This document shows, piece after piece, positions 45,132 to 55,471 of a stretch of 64,000 bases of DNA. The notes under the pieces are model-generated. The model had not been told where the DNA came from. It made no database searches and worked only from the letters and a program-made list of their open reading frames with translations. The first letter of the stretch is position 1, and every line of letters begins with the position of its first letter. The stretch comes from Xenorhabdus eapokensis (GTDB taxonomy: Bacteria; Pseudomonadota; Gammaproteobacteria; Enterobacterales; Enterobacteriaceae): the NCBI RefSeq assembly GCF_001908105.1, contig NZ_MKGQ01000008.1:48462-112461 (forward strand). The letters run 5' to 3'. A program made the translations under genes and the position numbers.

Positions 45132-46753
45132 TCATGAACACGCCTCACCTCTGCGGTTCCATAGCCGTTATCGGTGCGGGAACAATGGGAATCGGCATTG
45201 CCCAGGTTGTAGCTCAGGCAGGACATTCCGTCCTGCTGTTTGACCGCAATAGCGAAGCGATCTGTCAGGCACTGGACAATTTACGCACCCGTCTGCATCA
45301 ACGTGTAGCAGCAGGTAAAGCGGAAACCAGTGCAACAGAAGCCCTGTTACAACGCATCACGCAGGTGGATTCGTTACATGCGCTGGCACCGTGTGGTCTG
45401 GTGATCGAAGCCATTGTCGAACAACTGGAAGCGAAACAGGATCTCTTCCAGCAACTGGAATCCATTTGTTCACATCAAACCCTATTTGCCAGCAATACTT
45501 CATCATTGTCGATTACCGCCATTGCCCGTGTTCTGTCTGCCCCGCAGCGCATGGCAGGGCTACATTTTTTTAATCCCGCCCCCCTAATGAGGCTGGTGGA
45601 AATCGTACAAGGTTTAGAAACATCTCCTCAAACCGTGGCAACACTCAAAACCCTCGTGACGAGCTGGAAAAAACAGCCTGTGATTTGCCGTTCTACGCCG
45701 GGGTTTATCGTCAATCGCATCGCCCGTCCATTCTATGCTGAAGCCCTGCGTGCACTGGAAGAACGGATTGCGACACCCGCCACACTGGATGCAGTCCTCA
45801 AAGAATCGGGTGGTTTTGCAATGGGACCATTACAACTGATGGATTTGATTGGCCATGACATTAACTATACTGTGACCGAATCCCTGTTCCAGGCCTTCCA
45901 TTATGACCCCCGCTTCCAGCCTTCACTACTGCAAAAAGAGCTGGTGGATGCCGATCATCTTGGGCGCAAACGCGGTCGTGGTTTCTATTCCTATAATATA
46001 AAAGGAAACAACAGCATAAGAAGAAACGGTGGAACAAAGGAGATCCCGCCACAACCTAAAATAGAGCCGAAACACGCCAAAGCACAAAAACAGCCAGTGC
46101 GGATCAAGGCGACAGGAAATTGGGCAGCATTACCACACTTTGTTGCCCTGCTACAACAGCCTAAGTTACAACAATATGGGATCATCTTCGAAGAAATTAA
46201 AAATGACCGATTCCACTCCCCGACTTTACAGATTGATGAAATTCTGTTGATTCTGACTAAAGGGAGAACCAGTGCGCAGATTGCCGACGAAGTCAGGATA
46301 CCCGTGATGCAATTTGATCTTTCTGCCAACCACCAATTGGCTTCTATCATGACTCTTAGTACCGCCTGCCAGAATACGCCCCAACAAACGGCAAAGGTGA
46401 TCGGTTTTCTGCAATCCCTCGGTAAGCAAATTATTCTCCTGCCAGATTATCCCGCCCTGCTAACCATGCGTACCGTGGCTATGTTATGTAACGAGGCACT
46501 GGATGCCATTCATAAAGGGATTGCCAGCATGGAAGATATCGATCTGGCGATGCGTCATGGTGTGAATTACCCCATCGGTCCACTGGCATGGGGTGAACAG
46601 TTGGGTTGGAAACATATTCTCAGTACGTTAGAAAACTTGCAGAAGTTTTATGGTGAATCCCGTTACCGCCCTGTGCCCTTGCTGCGCCAACTAGCGGCAG
46701 GACATACCAAACTCCCTCTCCAGCAAGTCCAACAACACAAGGAAAGGGGATAA
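45128..46753 (+). CDS. paaH: PaaH, 3-hydroxyadipyl-CoA dehydrogenase, with extra segment
   Basis: An NAD-dependent dehydrogenase of the lower phenylacetate pathway. The Rossmann motif is AVIGAGTMGIGIAQVVAQAG; the catalytic His is in MAGLHFFNPAPLM. A second 3HCDH C-terminal domain ends with GVNYPIGPLAWGEQLGW. The protein is 541 residues against 475 in E. coli. The added length is a basic, low-complexity linker near residues 293-335 (IKGNNSIRRNGG, KIEPKHAKAQKQP) between the two halves. ATG at 45134 is an alternative start. Confidence 0.94.
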   Translation: MIMNTPHLCGSIAVIGAGTMGIGIAQVVAQAGHSVLLFDRNSEAICQALDNLRTRLHQRVAAGKAETSATEALLQRITQVDSLHALAPCGLVIEAIVEQLEAKQDLFQQLESICSHQTLFASNTSSLSITAIARVLSAPQRMAGLHFFNPAPLMRLVEIVQGLETSPQTVATLKTLVTSWKKQPVICRSTPGFIVNRIARPFYAEALRALEERIATPATLDAVLKESGGFAMGPLQLMDLIGHDINYTVTESLFQAFHYDPRFQPSLLQKELVDADHLGRKRGRGFYSYNIKGNNSIRRNGGTKEIPPQPKIEPKHAKAQKQPVRIKATGNWAALPHFVALLQQPKLQQYGIIFEEIKNDRFHSPTLQIDEILLILTKGRTSAQIADEVRIPVMQFDLSANHQLASIMTLSTACQNTPQQTAKVIGFLQSLGKQIILLPDYPALLTMRTVAMLCNEALDAIHKGIASMEDIDLAMRHGVNYPIGPLAWGEQLGWKHILSTLENLQKFYGESRYRPVPLLRQLAAGHTKLPLQQVQQHKERG

Positions 46754-46755
46754 CC

Positions 46756-47232
46756 ATGCAAGATAATGGTAACACAGCAAGCCAACTGGCTCGCCATCAC
46801 GTTGAAACCATGTATGCCCAGGATGCCTGTGCCCAAAATATGGGAATGCATATTGAACATATCGATATCGGGTTCGCCCGACTCAGCATGAAAATCGTGC
46901 CCAATATGCTCAACGGTCATCAACGTTGTCACGGTGGCATTCTGTTCAGTCTGGCGGATACGGCTTTCGCCTATGCCTGTAACAGCGAGGGGAAGGCAAC
47001 CGTCGCTTCCAGCGGCAGCATAGATTTTATCCGTCCGGCATTGGTGGGTGATCGACTCACCGCCACCGCTTCTGTTCGGCATCAAGGCAAAAATACTGGC
47101 CTGTACGACGTGGAGATCATCAACCAGAACAGCAAAATTGTCGCTTTTTTCCGCGGTTACGCCTATCGTTTCAGTCACCCTATTTCTGATAATACGGTGG
47201 AAAAAACCCAGCCAAACCGTCAGGGAGAGTAA
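46756..47232 (+). CDS. paaI: PaaI, hydroxyphenylacetyl-CoA thioesterase
   Basis: A 158-residue hotdog-fold thioesterase that releases CoA from dead-end intermediates. The active-site region is NGHQRCHGGILFSLADTAFAYA, with the catalytic Asp in SLADTAF. It begins 3 bp after paaH and ends 3 bp before paaJ. Confidence 0.95.
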   Translation: MQDNGNTASQLARHHVETMYAQDACAQNMGMHIEHIDIGFARLSMKIVPNMLNGHQRCHGGILFSLADTAFAYACNSEGKATVASSGSIDFIRPALVGDRLTATASVRHQGKNTGLYDVEIINQNSKIVAFFRGYAYRFSHPISDNTVEKTQPNRQGE

Positions 47233-47234
47233 TC

Positions 47235-48449
47235 ATGAACCATGCATTTATCTGTGATGGTATCCGCACACCTATCGGCCGTTATGGTGGTGCACTATCC
47301 AGCCTGCGGGCTGATGATCTGGCTGCCCTGCCGCTACGGGCATTGATGACTCGTTATCCAGCATTGGATTGGGAACAAATTGATGATGTGATCCTCGGCT
47401 GTGCTAATCAGGCAGGAGAAGATAATCGCAACGTCGCACGTATGGCACTATTGTTAGCAGGGCTGCCAAATTCGCTCTCTGGCACGACAGTCAATCGGTT
47501 GTGTGGCTCAGGTCTGGATGCACTGGCCTTCGCCGCTCGCAGTATTAAATCCGGCGATGCCCAACTGATATTGGCGGGGGGTGTTGAATCCATGTCCCGT
47601 GCTCCTTTCGTGATGGGTAAAGCGGACAGTGCTTTCAGCCGACAGGCTGAGATCTTTGATACGACTCTTGGCTGGCGCTTCATTAATCCTTTGATACAAC
47701 AGAAATTCGGCACAGATTCCATGCCAGAAACGGCAGAAAATGTGGCCGCCCAGTTTCAAATTAGCCGTGATGATCAGGATGCCTTCGCCCTACGCAGCCA
47801 ACAACGTGCCGCCATAGCGCAACGACGTGGAGTATTAGCTGAGGAAATCAGCCCTGTTACTCTGCCTCCAACCAACAAAAAAGGCGTAGCTACGGTCATT
47901 TCACAGGATGAACATCCTCGACCAGAAACGACGCTCGCACAATTACAACAGCTCAAAACCCCATTTCGTGCAGACGGCACTATCACCGCGGGTAATGCTT
48001 CCGGTATTAACGATGGTGCGGCGGCACTGATTATCGCCTCAGAAACGGCAGCCTTACACCAGGGGCTGACACCACGGGCACGCATCGTCGCAACGGCAAC
48101 ATGTGGTGTTGAGCCACGTATTATGGGGATCGGGCCATTGCCTGCGACTCGCAAGGTACTGGAGTTCACAGGCTTAACCTTAAATCAAATGGATGTTATT
48201 GAACTGAATGAGGCTTTTGCCGCACAAGCACTGGCTGTGATGCGCCAACTGGGATTACCGGATGATGCAGGGCACGTAAACCCGAACGGAGGGGCGATTG
48301 CTCTGGGGCATCCCCTCGGTATGAGTGGTGCCCGTCTTGCACTGACCGCAACCCTTGAACTGGAACGACGTGCCGGACGTTACGCCTTATGCACCATGTG
48401 CATTGGCGTCGGACAAGGCATCGCCATGATTCTTGAACGTATTTCATAG
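47235..48449 (+). CDS. paaJ: PaaJ, 3-oxoadipyl-CoA / 3-oxo-5,6-dehydrosuberyl-CoA thiolase
   Basis: A 404-residue thiolase. The nucleophilic Cys is in [14 protein letters not shown], the catalytic His in [19 protein letters not shown] and the second Cys in [10 protein letters not shown]. It cleaves the pathway's beta-ketoacyl-CoAs to acetyl-CoA and succinyl-CoA. It is the last gene of the paaA-J run; paaK begins 138 bp later. Confidence 0.95.
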   Translation: MNHAFICDGIRTPIGRYGGALSSLRADDLAALPLRALMTRYPALDWEQIDDVILGCANQAGEDNRNVARMALLLAGLPNSLSGTTVNRLCGSGLDALAFAARSIKSGDAQLILAGGVESMSRAPFVMGKADSAFSRQAEIFDTTLGWRFINPLIQQKFGTDSMPETAENVAAQFQISRDDQDAFALRSQQRAAIAQRRGVLAEEISPVTLPPTNKKGVATVISQDEHPRPETTLAQLQQLKTPFRADGTITAGNASGINDGAAALIIASETAALHQGLTPRARIVATATCGVEPRIMGIGPLPATRKVLEFTGLTLNQMDVIELNEAFAAQALAVMRQLGLPDDAGHVNPNGGAIALGHPLGMSGARLALTATLELERRAGRYALCTMCIGVGQGIAMILERIS

Positions 48450-48587
48450 TCATCATTTTTACAACAACGAATTTCACAACAACAAAACTGATACACGATT
48501 AACTGACTTAACCAACACCTGCATATCACTACGTGCACATAACGACAAAAGCAACCTGTTACAAACAAATCAATAAAAGGACAGGAA

Positions 48588-49922
48588 ATGATGAGCAACA
48601 ACGGACAAAACCTAAAAAAAACCTCTGCACAACCCCAGGACGCGATTGAATTTGCTTCACGTGATGAGATTGAGGCGTGGCAATTTGAACAGATGGCATG
48701 GACCCTCAACCACGCCTACAACAACGCTCCCATGTATCGTCGCAAATTCGATGCAGCAGGTATCCATCCAAGTGATTTCAAGCAACTCAGTGACATCACC
48801 AAATTTCCTTACACCACCAAGCAAGATCTGCGGGAACACTATCCTTTTGATGCCTTCGCCGTCCCGATGGAGCAGGTCGTGCGCATCCACGCATCATCTG
48901 GCATGACCGGAAGCCCCACTGTTGTAGGTTATACCCAACGGGATATCGATACATGGGCGAATATCATCGCCCGTTGTCTGCGCTTTGCCGGAGTCAGTGC
49001 CAAAGATAAAGTGCATGTTGCTTACGGTTACGGACTGTTCACGGGAGGTTTAGGAGCACACTATGGCGCCGAACGGCTGGGAGCAACAGTCATTCCGATG
49101 TCTAGTGGCAATACCATCAAACAAGCGAAACTGATTATGGACTTCGAGCCTGACGTCATTATGATGACACCGTCTTATTGCCTGACTTTATTGGATGAGC
49201 TGGAGCACCAAATGGGTGGAGATGCCAGCATGTGCTCCTTACGTATTGGTATCTTTGGCGCAGAGCCGTGGACAGCCGCTTTGCGTACTGAAATTGAAAC
49301 ACGCATGGGCATCAAAGCATTGGATATCTATGGTCTGTCCGAAGTGATGGGGCCAGGCGTTGCCATGGAGTCACTGGAATACGCCGATGGCTCTACCATT
49401 TGGGAAGATCATTTCTACCCGGAAATCATTGATCCTGACAACCTGAATAACCTGGCAGATGGCGAAACCGGAGAACTGGTTTTCACTACCCTGAGCAAAG
49501 AAGCCATGCCCGTGATCCGCTATCGCACCCGCGACCTGACACGCCTATTGCCTGGTACAGCACGTAATATGCGGCGTATGGACAGGCTCACCGGTCGTTC
49601 CGATGACATGCTGATTATCCGTGGCATCAACGTCTTCCCATCACAAATAGAAGAACAGATCATACGCTTTAAGGAGCTTTCCCCTCATTATCAATTGGAA
49701 GTCAACCACGAGGGTAACCATGACTGTTTGTTAGTCAAAGTTGAACTGAAAGAACCCGATCTGCTGAACCATGAACAACGTTGCAACCTCTGTCATCAAT
49801 TGCGCCATCACATAAAATCGACAGTAGGACTTATCACCGATATCAGCATCGTCAATTATGGAGTCATTCCACGTTCAGAAGGTAAAGCGGTACGGGTAAT
49901 CGACAACCGACCGCGCGAATAA
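48588..49922 (+). CDS. paaK: PaaK, phenylacetate-CoA ligase
   Basis: A 444-residue AMP-forming ligase that starts the pathway by making phenylacetyl-CoA, also the PaaX inducer. The P-loop is HASSGMTGSPTVVGYT; other adenylate-enzyme motifs are DIYGLSEVMGPG, YRTRDLTRLLPG and GRSDDMLIIRGINVFPSQIE. AAAGGACAGG precedes the ATG; a second Met is one codon in. Confidence 0.96.
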   Translation: MMSNNGQNLKKTSAQPQDAIEFASRDEIEAWQFEQMAWTLNHAYNNAPMYRRKFDAAGIHPSDFKQLSDITKFPYTTKQDLREHYPFDAFAVPMEQVVRIHASSGMTGSPTVVGYTQRDIDTWANIIARCLRFAGVSAKDKVHVAYGYGLFTGGLGAHYGAERLGATVIPMSSGNTIKQAKLIMDFEPDVIMMTPSYCLTLLDELEHQMGGDASMCSLRIGIFGAEPWTAALRTEIETRMGIKALDIYGLSEVMGPGVAMESLEYADGSTIWEDHFYPEIIDPDNLNNLADGETGELVFTTLSKEAMPVIRYRTRDLTRLLPGTARNMRRMDRLTGRSDDMLIIRGINVFPSQIEEQIIRFKELSPHYQLEVNHEGNHDCLLVKVELKEPDLLNHEQRCNLCHQLRHHIKSTVGLITDISIVNYGVIPRSEGKAVRVIDNRPRE

Positions 49923-50021
49923 CTTTCTGCCACCGCAAGTTAAATGCGATGAAACAGCGGTGGCACCTTTTTCAATAGTATTTTCCCAACAATATGTTGC
50001 TCCGAAGGGTTTTCTCTAAGC

Positions 50022-50044
50022 GTATCGATTAAGCTTATCGATAC
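50022..50044. promoter_or_regulatory. Inverted repeat upstream of paaX
   Basis: GTATCGAT and ATCGATAC flank a 7-bp spacer, 46 bp before the paaX start. It lacks the TGATTC core of the paaA operator, so it may bind another regulator or act as a hairpin. Confidence 0.45.
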
Positions 50045-50090
50045 AGTTATGCTAACGTTATGACACACTTTTGAGCAAATCACAGAAACT

Positions 50091-51032
50091 ATGGCACATA
50101 AACTTGACGATTTTATCCAACACGCTCTCAATGCACAGCCTGTCAGCGGAACATCGCTGATCATCTCCCTATATGGGGACGCTCTGAATCACCGTGGCGG
50201 TGAAGTTTGGCTTGGCAGTTTGAGCCTCTTGCTGGAGCCGATGGGGTTTAGTGACCGTTTCGTGAGAACATCCGTATTCAGGCTGCAAAAAGAGGGATGG
50301 CTTACAGTAGAAAAACTAGGGCGACGCAGTTATTACCGCATCGCCGAGCGGGGAATGCATCAATTTCGTCATGCAGAGAATAAAATCTATCTCAATGAGC
50401 AGCCAGAATGGGATGGCAAGTGGGATCTGCTGCTACTGGAAGGCACCGCCAAAAACGAACGTAACCGTTTAAGAAAAGAGCTGGCTTGGTTCGGGTTTGC
50501 GCAATTTAACAGCACCCTGATCGCCGCACCAAGCAATACCCAAAGAGACATTCCTTCCCTGTTGGGGGAGCTTAACGCCAGCGATTCCGTCATCTATTTC
50601 CGTGCTGATTATCCCTACCCACGTTCGCAACAGAGCTTGAAAGAACTCGTCTCTATCAATTGGTCACTGGAGCAGATATCACAACACTATCACGAATTTA
50701 TTGTTTCCTTCCGCCCATTGATGACACTACTACGGGATTGTCATGAGGCCGATCTGACACCAGAACGCTGTTTCCAATTACGCCTGCTGCTGATCCACTT
50801 TTACCGCCGCATAGCCCTGCGCGATCCACTGCTGCCTGATGCACTGCTGCCCGCACAATGGGAAGGGAAAATTGCCCGTAATTTGTGTATAAATATTTAT
50901 CAGCACATTGGCCTTGCTACGACACGCTACGTCAGTGAACGTTGCGAAACGACCATTGGCCAATTACCTCAACCCACCGCCGCGTATTACCGACGTTTTG
51001 GCGGATTACACAATGAAATAAATACCCTATGA
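50091..51032 (+). CDS. paaX: PaaX, phenylacetyl-CoA-responsive repressor
   Basis: A 313-residue repressor of the paa genes. The N-terminal winged helix spans [21 protein letters not shown] to the wing [16 protein letters not shown]. The C-terminal PaaX domain includes [26 protein letters not shown] and [20 protein letters not shown]. Its stop overlaps the ATG of the broken acetyltransferase gene by 4 bp. Confidence 0.95.
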   Translation: MAHKLDDFIQHALNAQPVSGTSLIISLYGDALNHRGGEVWLGSLSLLLEPMGFSDRFVRTSVFRLQKEGWLTVEKLGRRSYYRIAERGMHQFRHAENKIYLNEQPEWDGKWDLLLLEGTAKNERNRLRKELAWFGFAQFNSTLIAAPSNTQRDIPSLLGELNASDSVIYFRADYPYPRSQQSLKELVSINWSLEQISQHYHEFIVSFRPLMTLLRDCHEADLTPERCFQLRLLLIHFYRRIALRDPLLPDALLPAQWEGKIARNLCINIYQHIGLATTRYVSERCETTIGQLPQPTAAYYRRFGGLHNEINTL

Positions 51033-51251
51033 AAAACTATTTCGACAGTCCCTTTAAGGGCAAAACATTAGCGGAACAGGTTACCAATCCCAATATTCAG
51101 GTTGGCCGTTTCAGTTATTATTCCGGTTACTATCACGGCCATTCATTTGACGAATGTGCCCGTTATTTATCACCTGATTTAACCAATGTCGATAAGCTCA
51201 TCATCGGATATTGAAGCTCTATATCAGTGGTGGAAAACTCAAAAAGGCTAA
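51029..51251 (+). pseudogene. catB-type acetyltransferase gene with internal deletion
   Basis: The first 58 codons ([44 protein letters not shown]) match the N-terminus of type B chloramphenicol/xenobiotic acetyltransferases of about 210 residues. The frame then stops. Shifting frame at the same point (TCATCGGATA) continues as [15 protein letters not shown] then TAA, which looks like the last residues of the same family. So roughly 430 bp, including the hexapeptide-repeat active site, appear lost. ATG overlaps the paaX stop. Not functional. Confidence 0.75.
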
Positions 51252-51367
51252 TCATCTTTTTGCTCGCCTGCTAAAGTAACTAGGGCGTATATAATCATTA
51301 TTTATCTGATCAGGCATCATAACCTTCCCATGATTAATAGCCCTATGTACAAAAATAAGGAAAATCC

Positions 51368-51907
51368 ATGTCAAAACTCATCTATTATGTCGCCGCCACA
51401 ATGGATGGTTATATCGCTACTAAAAACCATGAATTGGGTTGGTTATATGATTTTCCGCCAGGCGATGATGCCACTCCTTATGATGAGTTTTATCAAAATA
51501 TCGGAGCCACAATTATGGGAGCTGAAACCTATGAGTGGATTATGAAAAATGCTGCGGATGAATGGCCGTATCAAAATATTCCTTCCTTTATCCTCTCCTC
51601 AAGAAAATTAACGATTTCTGCCAACATTAATGCCGTTATCACTCAAGATAATCCCCAAAATATTGCCGTCAAGGCAAAAGTCGCAGCTAAAGGGAAAGAT
51701 GTTTGGGTCATTGGGGGAGGTAAGACTGCCGCAAGTTTTGCCGATGCCGGAGAGTTACAACAACTGTTTATTACCACCATTCCAGTCTTCTTAGGCTCTG
51801 GTATTCCTGTCCTGCCCGTTAGCCAAGCTGTTAATGTAACGCCTAATAAGCAAAGATGCTTACGAAATGGCGCGATTGAAACAATTATGGATATTAAAAT
51901 GATATGA
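51368..51907 (+). CDS. Dihydrofolate reductase / RibD C-terminal family protein
   Basis: A 179-residue single-domain protein of the RibD-C/YwjB type. Motifs are YVAATMDGYIATKNHELGW, TIMGAETYEWI, SFILSSRK, VWVIGGGKTAASFADAG and PVFLGSGIPV. Family members bind NADPH, but most have no defined substrate. AAGGAAAATCC precedes the ATG. It stands alone between paaX and treB. Confidence 0.85.
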   Translation: MSKLIYYVAATMDGYIATKNHELGWLYDFPPGDDATPYDEFYQNIGATIMGAETYEWIMKNAADEWPYQNIPSFILSSRKLTISANINAVITQDNPQNIAVKAKVAAKGKDVWVIGGGKTAASFADAGELQQLFITTIPVFLGSGIPVLPVSQAVNVTPNKQRCLRNGAIETIMDIKMI

Positions 51908-52000
51908 CTGACTATTTTGGCGTATCTGCTGACTAAAAACCCGATAATAATAAGCACCATGAATATAAAAATCCTTTAATTTCAAATCAATAGCCTAAAG

Positions 52001-52016
52001 TGTGATCTAAAACTCA
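52001..52016 (+). promoter_or_regulatory. Weak CRP-like site before treB
   Basis: TGTGATCTAAAACTCA has a perfect left half and a poor right half, 171 bp before treB. The rest of 51908-52171 shows no recognisable TreR palindrome. Confidence 0.3.
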
Positions 52017-52171
52017 AACAAAGCAACTTTTCATATTCAAAATATAAAAATCTGTCTACGATTGACCTGCTATTATCTCAGTCTATTTCATTATCTCATC
52101 ACGAGAATAATCATTCTGTTAATCGCAAAACTCCATTATTTATAACTCCTGCCATACCAAGGAGAAAAGGC

Positions 52172-53605
52172 ATGAAGAAAAAACAAATAAATCAAAAGGA
52201 TATTGATAATCTTATTACCCTGATTGGTGGTAAAGAGAATATCGCTTCCGTCAGTCATTGTATCACCCGCCTCAGATTCGTTCTTAATACACCAGAAAAT
52301 GCCGACGCCAAAGCCATTGAAGAGTTACCCATGGTCAAGGGATGCTTCACTAATGCCGGACAATTTCAGGTCGTGATTGGGACAAATGTGGATGTTTATT
52401 ACAAAGCGCTGCTTGAAACCACAGGAAAACAATCCGTTAATAAAGAAGAAGTTAAGCAAGCTGCTCGCCAAAATATGAAATGGTATGAAAATGCAATTTC
52501 ACATTTTGCTGAGATCTTCTTCCCCCTACTGCCAGCCCTGATCAGCGGCGGTTTAATCCTCGGTTTTCGTAACCTGATCGGCGATATCCCGTTTAGTGAA
52601 GGCAAATCGCTCGCGCAGCTCTATCCTGTCTGGCAAAGTGTCTATGATTTTCTCTGGCTAATCGGCGAGGCCGTATTCTTCTACCTCCCTGTCGGTATTT
52701 GTTGGTCTGCCGTCAAAAAAATGGGCGGAACCCCCATTCTGGGGATTATTCTCGGCATTACTCTGGTTTCCCCGCAATTGATGAATGCTTACCTGCTTGG
52801 GCAACAAACGCCCGAAGTCTGGAATTTCGGCTGGTTTACCATTTCTAAAGTCGGTTATCAGGCTCAGGTTATTCCTTCCCTATTAGCCGGCCTGACGTTG
52901 GGATGGATTGAAACGCGACTGAAAAAATGGGTACCAGACTATCTCTATCTTGTGATTGTCCCTGTGGTTTCTCTGGTACTGGCGGTTCTCCTTGCCCACG
53001 CCTTGATAGGCCCCGCCGGACGTGCTATCGGGGATGGTGTTGCCTGGGTTGTTAAAAGTCTAATGACGGGTAGCTTTGCGCCTATCGGAGCCGCTTTGTT
53101 TGGTTTCTTCTACGCACCGTTAGTCATTACAGGTGTACACCAAACAACACTGGCCATCGATTTGCAAATGATCCAAAGCACCGGAGGAACACCGATTTGG
53201 CCTATTATTGCGCTATCTAATATCGCCCAAGGTTCTGCCGTTCTTGGCATTGTCTGGGCAAGCAAGAAACAAAAAGAACGCGAAATTTCTGTTCCTGCGG
53301 CAATTTCAGCCTATCTGGGGGTCACCGAACCCGCCATGTATGGTATCAACCTTAAATACCGTTACCCCATGTTCTGCGCGATGATTGGCGCAGCTCTGGC
53401 TGGGCTGGTTTGTGGGCTCAACCATGTAACCGCTAATGGTATCGGCGTTGGCGGAATACCGGGGATTCTTTCTATCAAGCCGCAGTTCTGGATGGTTTAT
53501 CTGATTGCCATGCTCATCGCGATTGCTGTGCCATTCATGCTGACCGTTCTGGCTTATCGCAGAAATGAACGCAAAGCGATCTTATCCAATGAACAGGCCA
53601 ATTAA
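52172..53605 (+). CDS. treB: TreB, trehalose-specific PTS IIBC component
   Basis: Inner-membrane permease that imports trehalose as trehalose-6-phosphate. The IIB domain (about residues 1-90) has the phospho-Cys in SVSHCITRLRFVL. The IIC domain (about 105-465) has ten-odd membrane segments with GVTEPAMYGINLKYRYPM, a typical glucose-superfamily signature. Its 477 residues match E. coli. A AAGGAG site precedes the ATG. Trehalose is the main insect blood sugar, fitting the suggested lifestyle. Confidence 0.95.
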   Translation: MKKKQINQKDIDNLITLIGGKENIASVSHCITRLRFVLNTPENADAKAIEELPMVKGCFTNAGQFQVVIGTNVDVYYKALLETTGKQSVNKEEVKQAARQNMKWYENAISHFAEIFFPLLPALISGGLILGFRNLIGDIPFSEGKSLAQLYPVWQSVYDFLWLIGEAVFFYLPVGICWSAVKKMGGTPILGIILGITLVSPQLMNAYLLGQQTPEVWNFGWFTISKVGYQAQVIPSLLAGLTLGWIETRLKKWVPDYLYLVIVPVVSLVLAVLLAHALIGPAGRAIGDGVAWVVKSLMTGSFAPIGAALFGFFYAPLVITGVHQTTLAIDLQMIQSTGGTPIWPIIALSNIAQGSAVLGIVWASKKQKEREISVPAAISAYLGVTEPAMYGINLKYRYPMFCAMIGAALAGLVCGLNHVTANGIGVGGIPGILSIKPQFWMVYLIAMLIAIAVPFMLTVLAYRRNERKAILSNEQAN

Positions 53606-53623
53606 TTTTGTAGGTATCTATTT

Positions 53624-55285
53624 ATGACGGAACAAAAACCCTGGTGGATGGATAGCGTTATCTACCAAATTTATCCAAAAAGTTTTCAGGATAGTACCGG
53701 TAGCGGTACAGGAGATATCAACGGGATCACCCAACGGCTGGATTATTTACAGCGACTCGGCGTTGAGGCCATTTGGATCACGCCGATTTACCCCTCTCCG
53801 CAGGTTGATAATGGCTATGATGTCGCTGATTACTGTGCCATCAATCCTGATTATGGCTCCATGGAGGACTTTGACAATTTGGTGCAAAATGCCCATCGCC
53901 GTGGCATTCGCATTATTTTGGATATGGTTTTCAATCACACTTCAACTCAACACCCGTGGTTCCAGGCGGCACAAGACATTAATAGCCCCTACCGTCAGTT
54001 TTATATCTGGCGCGATGGTTCTGAAGGTTCCCTGCCCAATAACTGGAAATCCAAATTCGGTGGTAATGCGTGGCAGTGGCATGCAGACAGTCAACAATAT
54101 TACCTCCACCTGTTTGCGGTTGAACAAGCCGATTTAAATTGGGAGCATGAACCGGTTCGCGCTGAGCTGAAAAAAATCTGTGAATTCTGGGCTGATCGTG
54201 GCGTTGATGGCTTGCGTCTGGATGTCATTAACCTTGTCTCAAAACAGCAAGATTACCCGAGTGATGATCGCGGAGATGGCCGCCGATTCTACACCGATGG
54301 CCCGCGGATACATGAGTTTCTGCAAGAAATGAGCCGTGAGGTTTTCCAGCCTAAAGGATTGATGACGGTTGGTGAAATGTCATCCACCAGCCTTGAGAAC
54401 TGCCAACGCTATGCTGCCTTGGACGGAACAACGCTGTCTATGACGTTTAATTTCCACCATCTAAAAGTTGATTATCCAAACGGTGAAAAATGGACGCTGG
54501 CAAAACCAAATTACGTTGAATTGAAAAAGATTTTTGCAACATGGCAGCAGGGTATGCACCAAAACGCCTGGAATGCGCTTTTTTGGTGTAACCATGATCA
54601 GCCGCGTATTGTCTCTCGGTTCGGGGATGAGCACCAACACCATAAAACATCCGCTAAAATGCTGGCGATGGTGCTGCATGGTATGCAAGGCACGCCTTAT
54701 ATTTATCAGGGCGAAGAGCTGGGCATGACAAATCCTCACTTTACGCGCATTGAAGATTATCGGGATATCGAAAGCCTGAATATGTATCAAGAGCATATTG
54801 AAAAAGGTATGCAACCAGAGGATATACTGGCAATTTTGGCGCAGAAATCCCGTGATAACAGCCGAACCCCCATGCAGTGGGATAATTCAGCAAACGCTGG
54901 TTTTACCACAGGAACGCCGTGGATTGCGCCTTGCAGTAATTACTCAGAGATCAACGCCGAAACCGTATTACAGGATGAAGATTCCGTCTTCTATTGCTAC
55001 CACAATTTGATTAAGTTGAGAAAGCAACAGCCCGTTCTGACATACGGTGATTACCTGGATCTGCTGCCAGAACATCCGTCGCTATGGTGCTATCTGCGTC
55101 GTTGGCAGGATCAAACCTTGCTGGTTATTGCAAACCTTAGCGATGAAACCCAACTTTGGTCTCCAGAATCTTCGCTGTTAAACAAAAAGTGGCAAGTATT
55201 GATGAGCAATTACTCATCACCTGCAATGGTAGATCATGAAATTAAAATTAAACCTTATGAATCAATATATTTAATATCCAAGTGA
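53624..55285 (+). CDS. treC: TreC, trehalose-6-phosphate hydrolase
   Basis: A 553-residue GH13 enzyme that splits trehalose-6-phosphate to glucose and glucose-6-phosphate. The catalytic nucleophile Asp is in GVDGLRLDVINLV, the acid/base Glu in TVGEMSSTS, and the third Asp in NHDQPRIVSRFG. It lies 18 bp downstream of treB in one operon, ending at a terminator. Confidence 0.96.
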   Translation: MTEQKPWWMDSVIYQIYPKSFQDSTGSGTGDINGITQRLDYLQRLGVEAIWITPIYPSPQVDNGYDVADYCAINPDYGSMEDFDNLVQNAHRRGIRIILDMVFNHTSTQHPWFQAAQDINSPYRQFYIWRDGSEGSLPNNWKSKFGGNAWQWHADSQQYYLHLFAVEQADLNWEHEPVRAELKKICEFWADRGVDGLRLDVINLVSKQQDYPSDDRGDGRRFYTDGPRIHEFLQEMSREVFQPKGLMTVGEMSSTSLENCQRYAALDGTTLSMTFNFHHLKVDYPNGEKWTLAKPNYVELKKIFATWQQGMHQNAWNALFWCNHDQPRIVSRFGDEHQHHKTSAKMLAMVLHGMQGTPYIYQGEELGMTNPHFTRIEDYRDIESLNMYQEHIEKGMQPEDILAILAQKSRDNSRTPMQWDNSANAGFTTGTPWIAPCSNYSEINAETVLQDEDSVFYCYHNLIKLRKQQPVLTYGDYLDLLPEHPSLWCYLRRWQDQTLLVIANLSDETQLWSPESSLLNKKWQVLMSNYSSPAMVDHEIKIKPYESIYLISK

Positions 55286-55338
55286 TAATATTATTTATAT
55301 TTTCATTTGGCATAATGAATTATTTATAAAACACTTTA

Positions 55339-55380
55339 AATACCCTACCTTGCTAAAAATAAAGCGAGGTAGGGTATATT
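55339..55380 (+). terminator. Terminator after treC
   Basis: ATACCCTACCTTGC and GCGAGGTAGGGTAT pair around an AT-rich loop, followed by ATTCTTTC. Confidence 0.8.
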
Positions 55381-55471
55381 CTTTCAAAGACTCATGCATG
55401 CCAGTATATTAATGGCTCATCCACAAAATTTATGCCATACTTTTTTAGTCTCAAACAAGGAGTATGCCATT

